From assembly GCF_000192225.1 (NCBI RefSeq), contig NZ_GL872413.1, positions 515,455 through 579,454 of the forward strand: a DNA stretch of 64,000 nt, read 5' to 3'. The notes below the pieces were generated by a model. That model made no database searches. It saw only the letters and a list, made by a program, of their open reading frames with translations, and was not told the origin of the DNA. How positions within the stretch are numbered: the first letter of the stretch is position 1; every line of letters begins with the position of its first letter. This document shows, in pieces, positions 1 to 9,750 of the stretch. Origin of the DNA: Capnocytophaga sp. oral taxon 338 str. F0234. Its GTDB lineage: Bacteria; Bacteroidota; Bacteroidia; Flavobacteriales; Flavobacteriaceae. The position numbers were made by a program, and so were the translations under genes.

Positions 1-36
1 CCTATTAGGGTTTATCTCCAAGTTCCTCAAAAAAGT

Positions 37-717
37 TTAAACACGTTTATTGTATTGATGAGCATTATCAAAATCTATTTCATTTCTTTCTGCATAGAAA
101 TCTTCAGGAAGTGTGGGTTGCTTACCTAAGAAATAGTCATAAGAATCAGGATATTCTGTCAATGCTCCTATATATTTATACTTAATCCATTTTTGTTGGT
201 TTTTTACGAAATCTTCCTCTAATCCATAGCCTTTTAGCTTTGTTTCAAGTTCACTGAAGAGAGATTTAAGGCTTTGCTTAAAGACTTGTGGTTCCTGCTT
301 GAAAAGTGCCCCATCGGATCTAAATATTTTATTATTGACAAAGAGTTCTCTCTCTATTAGGTATTGTGTTTGCTTTGCTTGCGTACCGGATAAGGTTACT
401 TTGGAGAGGTCTTGATTAAGAGAGAGTTCTATATTAGTCTCATTATCTAAATAAAGAGGAACTAATAGAGTAGGATTCTCAAAGAGATAGTAAGAATGAT
501 TCTCTGTTATAGGACGTATGGTATCTCGGAAAGAGCCATCGGTGCCGACAGGAATCTCCTTAAGAACTTCGTTGTTAAGAATGAGCTGTATTTTCTGGTT
601 TTCAGGAATGGATACCTTTCCTGAGATCACTGCATAATCCGCCTTTTCTTGTGTTGGTTTTTCACCACATGCGGTGAGCAAACTCATGATAGCTACACTT
701 GTAATGATTTTTCTCAT
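37..717 (-). CDS. TlpA-type lipoprotein, N-terminal part only
   Basis: Lipoprotein of 226 residues with a signal peptide ending in the lipobox LLTAC (Cys17). The following region (about residues 28-110) resembles the DUF4369-type beta domain found at the front of Bacteroidota TlpA/thioredoxin-like lipoproteins, followed by a helical middle segment rich in Lys and Gln. Family members usually continue into a thioredoxin fold with a CxxC motif and reach about 350-450 residues. Here a stop follows at Val226, and no CxxC-bearing continuation is visible in any minus frame in the remaining 36 bases. It is either a short variant or a gene truncated near the window edge. The domain assignment is by resemblance only. 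Confidence 0.6.
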   Translation of the reverse strand: MRKIITSVAIMSLLTACGEKPTQEKADYAVISGKVSIPENQKIQLILNNEVLKEIPVGTDGSFRDTIRPITENHSYYLFENPTLLVPLYLDNETNIELSLNQDLSKVTLSGTQAKQTQYLIERELFVNNKIFRSDGALFKQEPQVFKQSLKSLFSELETKLKGYGLEEDFVKNQQKWIKYKYIGALTEYPDSYDYFLGKQPTLPEDFYAERNEIDFDNAHQYNKRV

Positions 718-860
718 GGTTACATTTTAATATGTTATAGTTTTGTATTTTGATTCAAGTCTCTTAAACTTTGTAAAATTCTGTCTTATTAAAAAATAGT
801 ATATTATTAATGAGAGCACTAAAAACATCCACTTTTTTACCCAAAAAAGAAAACGAGTTC

Positions 861-3032
861 TTAAAAGGCTATTTTCCACACTCTGCTTAGTAAAAAACAC
901 ACCAATACCCCATATAGTACAGGTAAAAAGGTAGCAATGAGCGTCCATTTTTTACTATTAGTCTCCTTATAAATCGTATAGATAGTAGTACTACAAGGGT
1001 TGTGTAATAAGCTGAATAGCATCAGATTAATAGCAGTTAATAGGCTCCAGCCCCCCGCATGTAGTAAGGTGTCTATTTCGGAGGTACTAGCCTCCACCAG
1101 TACACCTGCTTCGCCTGCGGTAGCTTGACCTAATAACATTGTGGTAAGCATTAGTATAGTGGGGATAACGATCTCATTGGCAGGAATGGCTACTATGTAT
1201 GCCAAGAGAATCACTCCGTTAAGTCCTATGAATATACCTATAGGATCTAAGCCATGTATAAGCCATAAGGCTATGGGTTGACTGCCTATTTGTATATTAC
1301 AAATGAGCCATATTATGGCTCCTGCAGGAGCTGCAAATACGATAGCACGCCACAGTACAATGAGGGTACGGTCAATAAGAGAGGTATAAAGAGTTTGAAA
1401 GAAACGTGGAGGACGATAAGGAGGGAGTTCTAATACAAAGAAAGAGGACTCTCCTTTGAGCAAAGTTCTGCTCAGTAACCACGATGTGAAAAATGAAAAG
1501 ATAATTCCTAATATTGCAATTCCTATTACAGCGAGCATGGATACAGTACCAGACCATTGTTTGGGTACCAATGCTCCAATGAATAGGGTAGCAATGAGTA
1601 TTTGGGTAGGCCATCTGCCATTACAGAGAGAAAAGTTATTAGTAATAATAGCAATAAGTTTCTCTCGTGGACTATTAATAATACGTGTTGCCACGACTCC
1701 TGCAGCATTACAGCCAAATCCCATACTCATCGTAAGGGCTTGCTTGCCATGTGCTCCTGCCCGGCGAAAGAGCTTATCTAAGTTGAAAGCTACACGTGGT
1801 AGGTAGCCAAAATCCTCCAAAAGGGTAAATAAAGGGAAGAAAATAGCCATAGGAGGTAACATCACTGAAATAACCCAAGTAGTAGCCAGATAGATGCCAT
1901 CAATAAGGAAACCGCTAAGCCACCATGGAAAATGCAAAGTCTCAGCGCCACTCTTCAGCAGAGGATATAACCAACCTACAAAAAAATCGGAAAGTAGTTC
2001 TGATGGGTAGTTAGCACCTGTAATAGTAATCCATAATACTATAGCCAATAGAAGGAACATAATAGGAAATCCCCAAAACTTATGAGTTACTATCCTATCA
2101 ATGGCACGATCTATGCGGAAAGAGCGAGCAGAGAGGTCTGTACTCACTGAAGCATTTGTCAGGGCAGAGGCTTGTGCATAAATAGCTTCTACTAAATCAT
2201 TACGGTAGTTGTCGCCTAATAGTTGATGGTACTTCTGAGCGATGTGTAGTAGATGCTTTTGTTCTTCAGGATTGTTTTTTTCCGAAAAAGAACCTTCGGC
2301 TATTCCTTTTTTTATACTTTGGTCACCTTCAATAAGGCGCATAGCTAGCCAATGTGTATTAGGGAGTGTAGGGTTCAGTTTGTTAAGTATTTGCTCTAAT
2401 TGTGCAATAGCTTCAATGTGCTGTTTAGGGAGTTCTATAAATGTTTTTTTCTTAGTTTGGAACTTACCACTTACTACCTCCTCAATGGCAAGAAGTAAAT
2501 CATCAATACCTTCTCTGGTACGGGCGCTGGTAGCTACTACAGGAATACCCAGATCCCGTGAAAGAGTACGTGTATCTATGCTAATATGATGTCGGGAAGC
2601 CTCATCCATTAAGTTTAGGCAAAGCACTGCTTTATCTGTAATTTCTAATATTTGAAGGGTAAGACTTAGGTTTCGCTCTAAGCGACTTGCATCTACCACT
2701 ATCACGGTTACATCAGGCTTACCAAAGAGAATAAAATCCCGTGCTACTTCCTCATCTTCAGAGGTAGAAAGTAGCGAATATGTGCCAGGGAGATCAATTA
2801 TTTTGTAACGTAAGTCATGGAATAGAAAACTTCCCTCAGCACGGGTAACTGTTTTTCCAGGCCAATTGCCCGTGTGTTGGCGCAGACCGGTAAGAGCATT
2901 GAACACAGTACTCTTCCCAGTATTAGGATTACCAGCCAAAGCAATAGTATAATCAAAAGTTCCTGTCTCCTCTCCTAAGGGTTTTAGGGAAGTTGAAGGG
3001 TTTAGAGCACAAGTATCACAAGTATTTTTCAT
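861..3032 (-). CDS. feoB: Ferrous iron transport protein B
   Basis: Inner-membrane iron(II) transporter with a cytosolic G domain, 723 residues, a normal length. The G1 motif GNPNTGKS lies near residue 34, G3 is DLPGTYSL, and a guanine-specificity-like NLMD follows. The C-terminal two thirds has Gate-type membrane segments, including the family-typical GFGCNAAGV and RPPRFF stretches. An N-terminal CDTC pair precedes the G domain and could bind metal. The start overlaps the end of feoA by 4 bases, so the two are translationally coupled. The family role is Fe2+ uptake under low-oxygen conditions. Confidence 0.97.
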   Translation of the reverse strand: MKNTCDTCALNPSTSLKPLGEETGTFDYTIALAGNPNTGKSTVFNALTGLRQHTGNWPGKTVTRAEGSFLFHDLRYKIIDLPGTYSLLSTSEDEEVARDFILFGKPDVTVIVVDASRLERNLSLTLQILEITDKAVLCLNLMDEASRHHISIDTRTLSRDLGIPVVATSARTREGIDDLLLAIEEVVSGKFQTKKKTFIELPKQHIEAIAQLEQILNKLNPTLPNTHWLAMRLIEGDQSIKKGIAEGSFSEKNNPEEQKHLLHIAQKYHQLLGDNYRNDLVEAIYAQASALTNASVSTDLSARSFRIDRAIDRIVTHKFWGFPIMFLLLAIVLWITITGANYPSELLSDFFVGWLYPLLKSGAETLHFPWWLSGFLIDGIYLATTWVISVMLPPMAIFFPLFTLLEDFGYLPRVAFNLDKLFRRAGAHGKQALTMSMGFGCNAAGVVATRIINSPREKLIAIITNNFSLCNGRWPTQILIATLFIGALVPKQWSGTVSMLAVIGIAILGIIFSFFTSWLLSRTLLKGESSFFVLELPPYRPPRFFQTLYTSLIDRTLIVLWRAIVFAAPAGAIIWLICNIQIGSQPIALWLIHGLDPIGIFIGLNGVILLAYIVAIPANEIVIPTILMLTTMLLGQATAGEAGVLVEASTSEIDTLLHAGGWSLLTAINLMLFSLLHNPCSTTIYTIYKETNSKKWTLIATFLPVLYGVLVCFLLSRVWKIAF

Positions 3033-3268
3033 AGGGATAAGCTAATTAATATACAAAGGGCATCCTCTTTGCGGAGGGCAATTTGGGTATTATGAATATT
3101 ATATGCTATAGGGTCAGCCAAAGGGCTTATATTCTCCACAAATATTTTGGAACCACGTACAAAGCCTAAGTCCAACAAGCGTTGTCGTACCTCTTGTCGA
3201 CATTCAGGGGTAAATCCTTCAATAATAGCGACTTGTCCTGTTTTTAGAGAAGCTAAAGTAAGTAACAT
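3029..3268 (-). CDS. feoA: Ferrous iron transport protein A
   Basis: Small SH3-fold protein of 79 residues, the usual FeoA size, with the family pattern [16 protein letters not shown] in the middle. It is the first gene of feoAB and is thought to assist FeoB in the cytoplasm. The stop codon overlaps the feoB start. A perfect 8-bp-arm dyad lies directly before the start codon and a TAnnTTTG promoter core lies further upstream, so iron-dependent control is plausible but not shown. Confidence 0.93.
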   Translation of the reverse strand: MLLTLASLKTGQVAIIEGFTPECRQEVRQRLLDLGFVRGSKIFVENISPLADPIAYNIHNTQIALRKEDALCILISLSL

Positions 3269-3271
3269 AAG

Positions 3272-3291
3272 TATATTATTTATATAATATA
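3272..3291. promoter_or_regulatory. AT-rich dyad before feoA, candidate operator
   Basis: Arms TATATTAT and ATAATATA separated by 4 bases form a perfect inverted repeat ending 4 bases before the feoA start codon. It overlaps where the ribosome-binding site would be. The position fits an iron-responsive repressor site (Fur or a DtxR-like protein). The sequence is so AT-rich that chance cannot be excluded. Confidence 0.35.
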
Positions 3292-3310
3292 AAATATATT
3301 TTTAGACGAG

Positions 3311-3340
3311 CAAAATTACAATTTTATATTATAACAACAA
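3311..3340 (-). promoter_or_regulatory. feoAB promoter
   Basis: On the minus strand TAATTTTG (3318-3311) matches the Bacteroidota -7 core TAnnTTTG. A TTGTTG element (3340-3335) lies upstream with a 19-base spacer counted from its first TTG. The remaining gap between feoA and argS (about 3341-3527) shows no gene on either strand. Confidence 0.55.
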
Positions 3341-3527
3341 AATAATTTACCAAAATCTAAAAAATGTAATAAGGTTGGGTTTTAATAGGATAAAAAGAAT
3401 GATTATAATAGATAATTTGGTTTTAAGTAAGAAAGCCTTGATCATACGAATGCTTTGGTATTACTTTGCATATATTCACTTATAGCATTAAAGAGATAAA
3501 AGAACTCCATTTGTAAGGAGGTAGGAG

Positions 3528-3566
3528 GAAACTAAAAAAACGAAACTAAAAAAACGAAACTAAAAA
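3528..3566 (+). repeat. 14-bp tandem repeat before argS
   Basis: The unit GAAACTAAAAAAAC occurs twice exactly (3528-3541, 3542-3555) and a third time partially (3556-3566), ending 8 bases before the argS promoter core. Slippage in this array would change spacing or context upstream of the promoter. Confidence 0.9.
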
Positions 3567-3574
3567 TTATTTTG

Positions 3575-3582
3575 TACCTTTG
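3575..3582 (+). promoter_or_regulatory. argS -7 promoter element
   Basis: TACCTTTG matches TAnnTTTG exactly, 22 bases before the argS start. The -33 region is occupied by the A-rich 14-bp repeat and has no clear TTG. Confidence 0.6.
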
Positions 3583-3604
3583 CCACTTAATAAATACATG
3601 AGAA

Positions 3605-5374
3605 ATGTTACAGGATATTCTATTAGAAAACAGTAAAGAAGGAATAAAGCAACTTTATGGAGTGACTATAGATAATATAGAAATCCAGCAGACACGCAAG
3701 GAATTTGAAGGAGATTTTACCCTTGTTCTTTTTCCCTTACTTAAGTATATTAAAGCTAATCCTCAGGAAATAGGAGAGAAGTTAGGGGCTTATTTGAAAG
3801 AGAGGACTCCTATAGTTGGTTATAATGTAGTGAAGGGTTTTCTGAATCTTACTATCATGGATAGCTACTTTTTGAGCATTTTCAATAGTATATTATCCCA
3901 AAAGGACTATGGTAAGATCCCTGTAACAGCAGATGCCCCTGCAGTGATTGTGGAATATTCCTCTCCTAATACGAATAAACCTCTTCACTTAGGTCATATT
4001 CGTAATAACCTCTTAGGCTTCTCTATGGCAAAAATATTGGAAGCTACAGGAAAAAGAGTGTATAAAACTCAGATTATCAATGATCGCGGTATCCATATTT
4101 GTAAGTCCATGCTTGCTTGGCAACTCTTTGGTAATGGAGAGACACCACAAAGCACAGGCATCAAGGGAGATAAGTTCGTAGGAAAGTATTATGTACTCTT
4201 TGATAAAGCCTATAAGGAGCAAGTTGCAGAACTTGTTTCACAAGGGAAAAGTAAAGAGGAAGCAGAGAGACAAGCTCCTATATTTCAGCAAGCCCAACAG
4301 ATGCTTCGCCGTTGGGAGAAGGGCGATGCTCAAATCCTTGCTCTTTGGAAGCAAATGAACCAATGGGTATATGATGGTTTTGAGGTTACTTATCATAATT
4401 TAGGAGTAAGTTTTGACCGAAATTACTACGAGAGCGAAACATATCTTTTAGGTAAAGATATTGTCCAGAAAGGTTTGGAATCAGGTGTATTTTATCGTAA
4501 AGAGGATGGTTCTGTATGGATAGACCTTACTGAGGAAGGTTTGGATGAGAAACTAGTACTCCGTTCCGATGGTACCTCTGTATACATCACCCAAGACCTT
4601 GGTACGGCTACTAAGCGCATAGAGGATGATTTTCCTAATATTACCGGGATGATTTACACGGTAGGAAACGAACAGGATTATCATTTTAAGGTACTCTTCC
4701 TTATTTTACAAAAGTTAGGTTATAGCTGGGCAAAGAACCTTTATCACTTGAGTTATGGCATGGTGGAACTCCCTAATGGGAAAATGAAAAGTCGTGAAGG
4801 AACGGTGGTAGATGCTGATGACCTTATGCAGGAAATGGTTTCTGTGGCTCAAGGGCTCTCTCAAGAGCTTGGCAAATTAGAGGGATACACCGAGCAGCAG
4901 AAACAAGAACTCTACCATATTATAGGCTTGGGAGCCTTAAAATATTATATCCTTAAAGTAGACCCTAAGAAGAAAATAGCTTTTAATCCGGAAGAGTCTA
5001 TTGATTTTCAAGGGAACACAGGACCTTTTATCCAATATACATACGCTCGTATACGCTCTATTATGCGAAAAGGAATTTATGAGATATCACCAGTATATAT
5101 CCCGCTACATTCTAAAGAGAAACAGTTGATTAAGTTACTTATGATTTTTCCAGAGGTAATACAGAATGCAGCGACCACCTATAACCCTGCTTTGATAGCT
5201 AACTATGTATATGATCTGGTTAAGGAGTTTAATTCTTTCTATCAGAATTTATCTATCCTTGGAGAAGAAGATTTCTTGAAACGAGCTTTAAGATACCATC
5301 TCTCCTCTAAGGTAGGAGAGGTAATAGCTACAGGGTTTGATCTATTAGGTATTCAAGTGCCTGAAAGAATGTAA
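3605..5374 (+). CDS. argS: Arginine--tRNA ligase
   Basis: Class I aminoacyl-tRNA synthetase that charges tRNA-Arg, 589 residues. The N-terminal additional domain occupies about residues 1-110. The HIGH-type signature appears as HLGHIRNN after the family-typical SSPNTNKPLHLGH stretch. The KMSKS counterpart is GKMKSREGTVV, and the C-terminal DALR-type anticodon-binding domain covers about 460-589. An earlier ATG at 3598 is out of frame. Single-gene transcription unit with its own promoter core just upstream and a hairpin after a 240-base trailer. Confidence 0.97.
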   Translation: MLQDILLENSKEGIKQLYGVTIDNIEIQQTRKEFEGDFTLVLFPLLKYIKANPQEIGEKLGAYLKERTPIVGYNVVKGFLNLTIMDSYFLSIFNSILSQKDYGKIPVTADAPAVIVEYSSPNTNKPLHLGHIRNNLLGFSMAKILEATGKRVYKTQIINDRGIHICKSMLAWQLFGNGETPQSTGIKGDKFVGKYYVLFDKAYKEQVAELVSQGKSKEEAERQAPIFQQAQQMLRRWEKGDAQILALWKQMNQWVYDGFEVTYHNLGVSFDRNYYESETYLLGKDIVQKGLESGVFYRKEDGSVWIDLTEEGLDEKLVLRSDGTSVYITQDLGTATKRIEDDFPNITGMIYTVGNEQDYHFKVLFLILQKLGYSWAKNLYHLSYGMVELPNGKMKSREGTVVDADDLMQEMVSVAQGLSQELGKLEGYTEQQKQELYHIIGLGALKYYILKVDPKKKIAFNPEESIDFQGNTGPFIQYTYARIRSIMRKGIYEISPVYIPLHSKEKQLIKLLMIFPEVIQNAATTYNPALIANYVYDLVKEFNSFYQNLSILGEEDFLKRALRYHLSSKVGEVIATGFDLLGIQVPERM

Positions 5375-5385
5375 AATAAGTAAGC

Positions 5386-5490
5386 ATGAAAATTTTTCAT
5401 TATTTCTCACTTTTGGTACTTACTCCTATAATATTGTTCCTTGCTTATACGAGGGCAGAACATCCAAGGGGAATAATAGAGTTTTTTTGA
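5386..5490 (+). CDS. Possible 34-residue membrane mini-protein
   Basis: Short frame starting 12 bases after the argS stop, with a Lys-Ile start, one hydrophobic stretch (LLVLTPIILFLAY) and a short basic/acidic tail. It could be a small membrane peptide, the leftover signal sequence of a lost gene, or chance. No homology is recognised. The rest of the 5374-5683 gap holds only the terminator hairpin. Confidence 0.2.
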   Translation: MKIFHYFSLLVLTPIILFLAYTRAEHPRGIIEFF

Positions 5491-5613
5491 TTATTTTATT
5501 ACTTCCTCAATACTTCCTCAATGGCAGAATGATATTTCCAATAGCTATCATTCTTATCTGATATGCAAGGGAATCCCTTTTAAGAAGCATAAAAGGCTTA
5601 ATGATAAATAATA

Positions 5614-5644
5614 AAAGAGGCTATCCAAAAATGGTAGCCTCTTT
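5614..5644. terminator. Bidirectional terminator between argS and sdhB
   Basis: Inverted repeat with arms AGAGGCTATCC and GGTAGCCTCT around an A-rich loop, flanked by A and T runs. It lies between two converging genes and belongs to the dispersed GAGGCTGTCC-type hairpin family of this window. Confidence 0.75.
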
Positions 5645-5682
5645 ATTAGATTATAAATGAATCCCAAGGTTAGGATAGTGAA

Positions 5683-6435
5683 CTATTTAATACTTGCTTT
5701 GAGGTATTCACGGTTCAATCTTGCGATATTCTCCAAGGAGATACCCTTAGGACACTCTACTTCACAAGCGCCAGTATTGGTACAGTTACCAAAACCTTCA
5801 TGTTCCATTTGGTTAACCATGTTAAGTACACGTTCGGTAGCCTCTACCCGTCCTTGAGGGAGTAGGGCGAACTGAGATACTTTAGCAGCGACAAAGAGCA
5901 TTGCTGAGGAATTCTTACAAGTGGCTACACAAGCTCCGCAACCTATACAAGCGGCTGCATCCATAGAGCGGTCAGCATCGCGCTTAGGAATAGGAATAGC
6001 ATTAGCATCCTGTGTATTACCAGAGGTATTGACGGAGATGTACCCTCCAGCCTGTTGGATGCGTTCAAAAGCACTTCTATCCACCATAAGGTCTTTGATT
6101 ACAGGGAAAGCTGTAGAACGCCATGGTTCAATAGTGATGGTATCACCATCCTTGAACATACGCATGTGTAGTTGGCAGGTAGTTATCCCTCGGTCAGGTC
6201 CGTGAGCTTCTCCATTGATAAAGAGAGAACACATACCACAGATACCTTCACGACAGTCATGGTCAAAAGCGATAGGTTCTTCTCCTTGCTCTATAAGTTG
6301 TTCATTCAGTATATCCAACATTTCCAAGAAAGACATGTGATCGGAAATGTTATTGACTTTATATTCTACCATGCGACCTTTCTCTTGAGAGTTTTTCTGT
6401 CGCCACACTTTGAGTGTTAGGTTCATTGTTGCCAT
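5683..6435 (-). CDS. sdhB: Succinate dehydrogenase/fumarate reductase iron-sulfur subunit
   Basis: Electron-transfer subunit of complex II, 250 residues. A plant-type [2Fe-2S] motif (CREGICGMC followed by a Cys in GITTCQLHM) lies in the N-terminal half. A bacterial ferredoxin domain with [11 protein letters not shown] and [15 protein letters not shown] supplies the [4Fe-4S] and [3Fe-4S] ligands. It takes electrons from the flavoprotein and passes them to the cytochrome b subunit. Last gene of sdhCAB, with only 6 bases between it and sdhA. Which direction it works in (succinate oxidation or fumarate reduction) cannot be read from the sequence. Confidence 0.95.
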   Translation of the reverse strand: MATMNLTLKVWRQKNSQEKGRMVEYKVNNISDHMSFLEMLDILNEQLIEQGEEPIAFDHDCREGICGMCSLFINGEAHGPDRGITTCQLHMRMFKDGDTITIEPWRSTAFPVIKDLMVDRSAFERIQQAGGYISVNTSGNTQDANAIPIPKRDADRSMDAAACIGCGACVATCKNSSAMLFVAAKVSQFALLPQGRVEATERVLNMVNQMEHEGFGNCTNTGACEVECPKGISLENIARLNREYLKASIK

Positions 6436-6441
6436 ATCTTC

Positions 6442-8472
6442 TTATTTATAACTACGTTGTTTGAGTTCTATATCTTTGAATACTAAAGGTTCTTTGTGTA
6501 ATACCTCTTCGCTTGGGTTGTAGGTGTTAATTATCTCAGTAGGATCACCTGTGTATTGCCAAGCCGCTACGTATGCATAGTTTTTGTCATCACGGAGGGC
6601 TTCCCCTTCTGGAGTTTGATACTCTTCACGGAAGTGTCCACCACAAGATTCGTTGCGCTCTAAGGCATCTTTAGCAAAGAGTTCACCCAGTTCAAGGAAG
6701 TCGGCTACACGATTAGCTTTTTCCAGTTCTACATTCATACCAGTGAGTTCTCCAGGTACTTTTACATCGCGCCAGAACTCTTCACGGATTTCGCGTATTT
6801 CTTGGATGGCTTGTTTAAGACCTTCTGCATTACGAGCCATACCTACTTTGTCCCACATCACCTTACCGAGCTTCTTGTGGAAGTAATCTACGGAGTGGGT
6901 TCCTTTGTTATTGATAAAGTGAGCTAAGCGTTCTTTCACTACGCGTTCTGCTTCATCAAACTCAGGAGAGTTGGTAGGGATTTTTCCGGTACGGATATCC
7001 GCAGAAAGATAGTCACCTATGGTATAAGGTAATACGAAATAGCCATCTGCCAAGCCTTGCATTAAGGCAGAAGCACCCAATCGGTTAGCACCATGGTCAG
7101 AGAAGTTAGCCTCTCCTATGGCATAAAGTCCAGGTACAGTGGTCATTAGGTTATAATCCACCCAGATACCTCCCATAGTGTAGTGAGTGGCTGGGTAAAT
7201 CATCATAGGGGTTTTGTAAGGATTTTCTGCTACAATCTTTTCGTACATTTGGAAAAGATTACCATACTTAGCCTCAATGATTTTTTCTCCACGACTGGTA
7301 ATTTCTTCTTTGCTAGGGTTTTCTATACCATGGATCTTACATTGTTCACGTCCGTAACGTTCGATAGCAGAGGAGAAGTCAAGGTATACAGCTTCCCCTG
7401 TTTCATTCACTCCATAACCAGCATCACAACGTTCTTTAGCGGCACGAGAAGCTACGTCACGAGGTACAAGGTTACCGAAAGCAGGATAGCGGCGTTCCAA
7501 GTAGTAATCACGGTCTTCTTCAGGTATTTCGGTAGGTTTTTTACGTTTTTCACGAATAGCAATGGCATCTTCCATTTTCTTAGGTACCCAAATACGTCCA
7601 TCATTACGTAAGGATTCGGACATAAGGGTTAGCTTAGACTGGTAGTCTCCTGAGCGTGGGATACAAGTAGGGTGAATTTGAGTAAAGCAAGGATTAGCGA
7701 AGAAAGCACCTTTCTTGTGTATTTTCCAAGCTGCTGTAGCATTACAACCCATAGCATTGGTGGAAAGAAAATATACGTTACCATACCCTCCAGTAGCGAT
7801 TACCACAGCATGGGCGGAGTGACGTTCGATTTCTCCTGTTACGAGGTTACGAGCTATGATTCCACGAGCCTTACCATCTACAATTACCACGTCAAGCATT
7901 TCATGACGGTTATACATATCTATTTTACCACGGGCTATTTGTCGGTTCATAGCCGCATAACAACCTAAAAGCAGCTGTTGTCCTGTTTGTCCCTTAGCGT
8001 AGAAGGTACGAGAAACGAGTACCCCACCGAAAGAACGGTTGTCCAAGAGTCCACCGTAATCACGTGCGAAAGGCACTCCTTGTGCCACGCATTGGTCAAT
8101 AATATTCCCAGAGACTTCTGCTAAGCGGTATACATTGGCTTCACGGGCACGATAGTCACCTCCTTTCACAGTATCATAGAAAAGGCGGTAGGTAGAGTCA
8201 CCATCTCCCATATAGTTTTTAGCAGCATTGATACCTCCCTGTGCAGCAATAGAGTGAGCACGACGGGGAGAGTCTTGGTAAGCAAAAGCTTTTACATTAT
8301 AACCAAGTTCAGCCAAAGTAGCAGCAGCAGACCCTCCCGCAAGTCCTGTACCTACTACAATAATATCAATATTACGCTTGTTAGCAGGGTTTACAAGGTT
8401 GATATGATCTTTATATTTTGTCCATTTGTCCGCAAGAGGACCTTCTGGTATTTTAGAATCTAATGTACTCAT
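6442..8472 (-). CDS. sdhA: Succinate dehydrogenase/fumarate reductase flavoprotein subunit
   Basis: Catalytic subunit of complex II, 676 residues. The N-terminal dinucleotide-binding motif is [18 protein letters not shown]. The FAD-linking His lies in [16 protein letters not shown]. The capping and active-site region includes [11 protein letters not shown] and [16 protein letters not shown], and the C-terminal helical domain starts near residue 520. It interconverts succinate and fumarate at the inner face of the membrane. It lies between sdhC (6 bases upstream) and sdhB (6 bases downstream), the order typical of B-type complexes of Bacteroidota and Epsilonproteobacteria. Confidence 0.96.
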   Translation of the reverse strand: MSTLDSKIPEGPLADKWTKYKDHINLVNPANKRNIDIIVVGTGLAGGSAAATLAELGYNVKAFAYQDSPRRAHSIAAQGGINAAKNYMGDGDSTYRLFYDTVKGGDYRAREANVYRLAEVSGNIIDQCVAQGVPFARDYGGLLDNRSFGGVLVSRTFYAKGQTGQQLLLGCYAAMNRQIARGKIDMYNRHEMLDVVIVDGKARGIIARNLVTGEIERHSAHAVVIATGGYGNVYFLSTNAMGCNATAAWKIHKKGAFFANPCFTQIHPTCIPRSGDYQSKLTLMSESLRNDGRIWVPKKMEDAIAIREKRKKPTEIPEEDRDYYLERRYPAFGNLVPRDVASRAAKERCDAGYGVNETGEAVYLDFSSAIERYGREQCKIHGIENPSKEEITSRGEKIIEAKYGNLFQMYEKIVAENPYKTPMMIYPATHYTMGGIWVDYNLMTTVPGLYAIGEANFSDHGANRLGASALMQGLADGYFVLPYTIGDYLSADIRTGKIPTNSPEFDEAERVVKERLAHFINNKGTHSVDYFHKKLGKVMWDKVGMARNAEGLKQAIQEIREIREEFWRDVKVPGELTGMNVELEKANRVADFLELGELFAKDALERNESCGGHFREEYQTPEGEALRDDKNYAYVAAWQYTGDPTEIINTYNPSEEVLHKEPLVFKDIELKQRSYK

Positions 8473-8478
8473 AAGGTG

Positions 8479-9147
8479 TTATATTAAAGAGTTAATGTAA
8501 TGGTAAAGGGCTACAAAAATAAAGCCTCCACAGATGATGTAGGAATACCAATTTCCTAAACAACTGATGAATTTTTTGCGTTTGTCATCCTTCCAACCCA
8601 TGGATTGGAAAGCGGATTGGAATCCGTGAAGCAAGTGTAAGCAGAGGAAAACAAAAGCTAACACATAGAGGATAACACGCCAAAGAGAATGGAACTTTTC
8701 TACAAGCTCTCCATAGTAACGGGTTTCATCAGGAGCATATCCTTGAATGTACTTGTAGTTCATTTCGCCTACCCAAAAGTCATATAGGTGAAGGGCAAGG
8801 AAAAGAAGAATCATGATTCCTGTGATAATCATATTACGGGACATCCAAGAGGCATTGGCAGCTCCATTGTAACTGTAATAAGGATTATTACCACGTGCTT
8901 TTTTGTTCTGGAGTTCAAGGACAAACCCCATTACAAAGTGAAAAATCACCCCTAATAAAAGTACAGGCTGCAAAGCAAACTGGATAAGAGGATTGGTTCC
9001 CATAAAATGAGAAAGCATGTTGAAAGTATCTTCGCTCAACACTGACATGAAGTTCACTGCCAAGTGTATCACCAAGAAAAGAATAAGAAAAAATGCCGAT
9101 AAAGCCATCGCCACTTTTCTTGCAACGGATGTTTTAAATATTCGCAT
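8479..9147 (-). CDS. sdhC: Succinate dehydrogenase/fumarate reductase cytochrome b subunit
   Basis: Membrane anchor of complex II, 222 residues, with about five hydrophobic helices and several His residues in them (for example LFLVIHLAV, HFVMGFVLE, LFLALHLYDF, LCLHLLHGFQS), as expected for the di-haem one-piece cytochrome b. The start is set at the ATG at 9147 (MRIFKTSV). The frame stays open upstream to a TTG at 9210, but that lies over the promoter core and ahead of the predicted transcript start. First gene of sdhCAB. Confidence 0.93.
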   Translation of the reverse strand: MRIFKTSVARKVAMALSAFFLILFLVIHLAVNFMSVLSEDTFNMLSHFMGTNPLIQFALQPVLLLGVIFHFVMGFVLELQNKKARGNNPYYSYNGAANASWMSRNMIITGIMILLFLALHLYDFWVGEMNYKYIQGYAPDETRYYGELVEKFHSLWRVILYVLAFVFLCLHLLHGFQSAFQSMGWKDDKRKKFISCLGNWYSYIICGGFIFVALYHYINSLI

Positions 9148-9207
9148 ATTCTTTAATATATAAGTTTCTAAAAATGAATGAATTAAATCATTTACGTAAT
9201 AATGCCA

Positions 9208-9238
9208 CAAAGGTACAATGTTTTATAATTCTTTACAA
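9208..9238 (-). promoter_or_regulatory. sdhCAB promoter
   Basis: TACCTTTG on the minus strand (9215-9208) with a TTG 20 bases upstream (9238-9236). The predicted transcript start near 9200 leaves a leader of about 50 bases before the sdhC ATG. Confidence 0.6.
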
Positions 9239-9418
9239 CAAAAAATGGGAGAAACTACCTAATTTATAGTTGGTTTAAATTAGATAAAAAATGAGACTCT
9301 TCTTATTTAGTTTTTAATGGAATAGAAAGAGATTAAATATTTAATAAAAAATCACAAAAAGTTTATTTTTTTGTTTTAAAAAATGTATTTTTTCGATACC
9401 AAAGTAAATTAATATATC

Positions 9419-9690
9419 ATGAAAAAAATAATATATTTATTAGTTGTGATCTTGTCTCTTGGGGCTTGTCACAAAGAAAACAAACAGAAAGATAGAGAAA
9501 TACTGTGTTGTAATACACCTGAAACAGATGCTATTATTCTTATAGATAAAACTTTAGTACCAGAGGGTTCTTTGGAGGAGTTCGTCTTATAGGAGGAAAA
9601 TGAGGCTAAAAAAATAGTACCAAAGCAATTCATACGCTCTGGAGTTGAGAAAAATAAAATTTATTTCATTTTGCGAATTTTCTATTTCCA
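9419..9690 (+). pseudogene. Decayed copy of the Cys-Cys small lipoprotein family
   Basis: The ATG at 9419 opens a 57-codon frame, a lipoprotein leader ending LSLGAC followed by HKENKQKDREILCCNTPE, which stops at TAG 9590-9592. The opening is clearly related to the 180-residue lipoproteins at 40301, 42509 and 45874, which share the KKxxYLL leader, CxKDN, CCxTP and a following Leu-rich strand. In the same frame beyond the stop, residues such as KIYFILRIF still resemble the family's YVIFSFNVL strand; the rest is lost. The remains end in the region that now supplies the mfd promoter. No C10 protease is beside this copy. The sequence from 9239 to 9418 holds no recognisable gene. Confidence 0.75.
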
Positions 9691-9716
9691 TTTTTCGTTA
9701 TTCATTGGAAAAGTTG

Positions 9717-9724
9717 TACTTTTG
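9717..9724 (+). promoter_or_regulatory. mfd -7 promoter element
   Basis: TACTTTTG matches TAnnTTTG, 27 bases before the mfd ATG. It lies immediately behind the decayed lipoprotein gene. Confidence 0.55.
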
Positions 9725-9750
9725 CCTTTTGGTCAGGAATACTTTATAAG

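Noticed and set aside
727-948. 73-codon minus-strand frame overlapping the end of feoB
   Set aside because: It overlaps the conserved FeoB C-terminus in another frame and has no recognisable features.
1456-1806. 116-codon plus-strand frame inside feoB
   Set aside because: Antisense shadow of a strongly conserved transporter gene; composition follows the opposite strand.
9148-9210. Longer sdhC with a TTG start
   Set aside because: The TTG lies on the promoter core, upstream of the predicted transcript start; the ATG at 9147 gives the normal protein.
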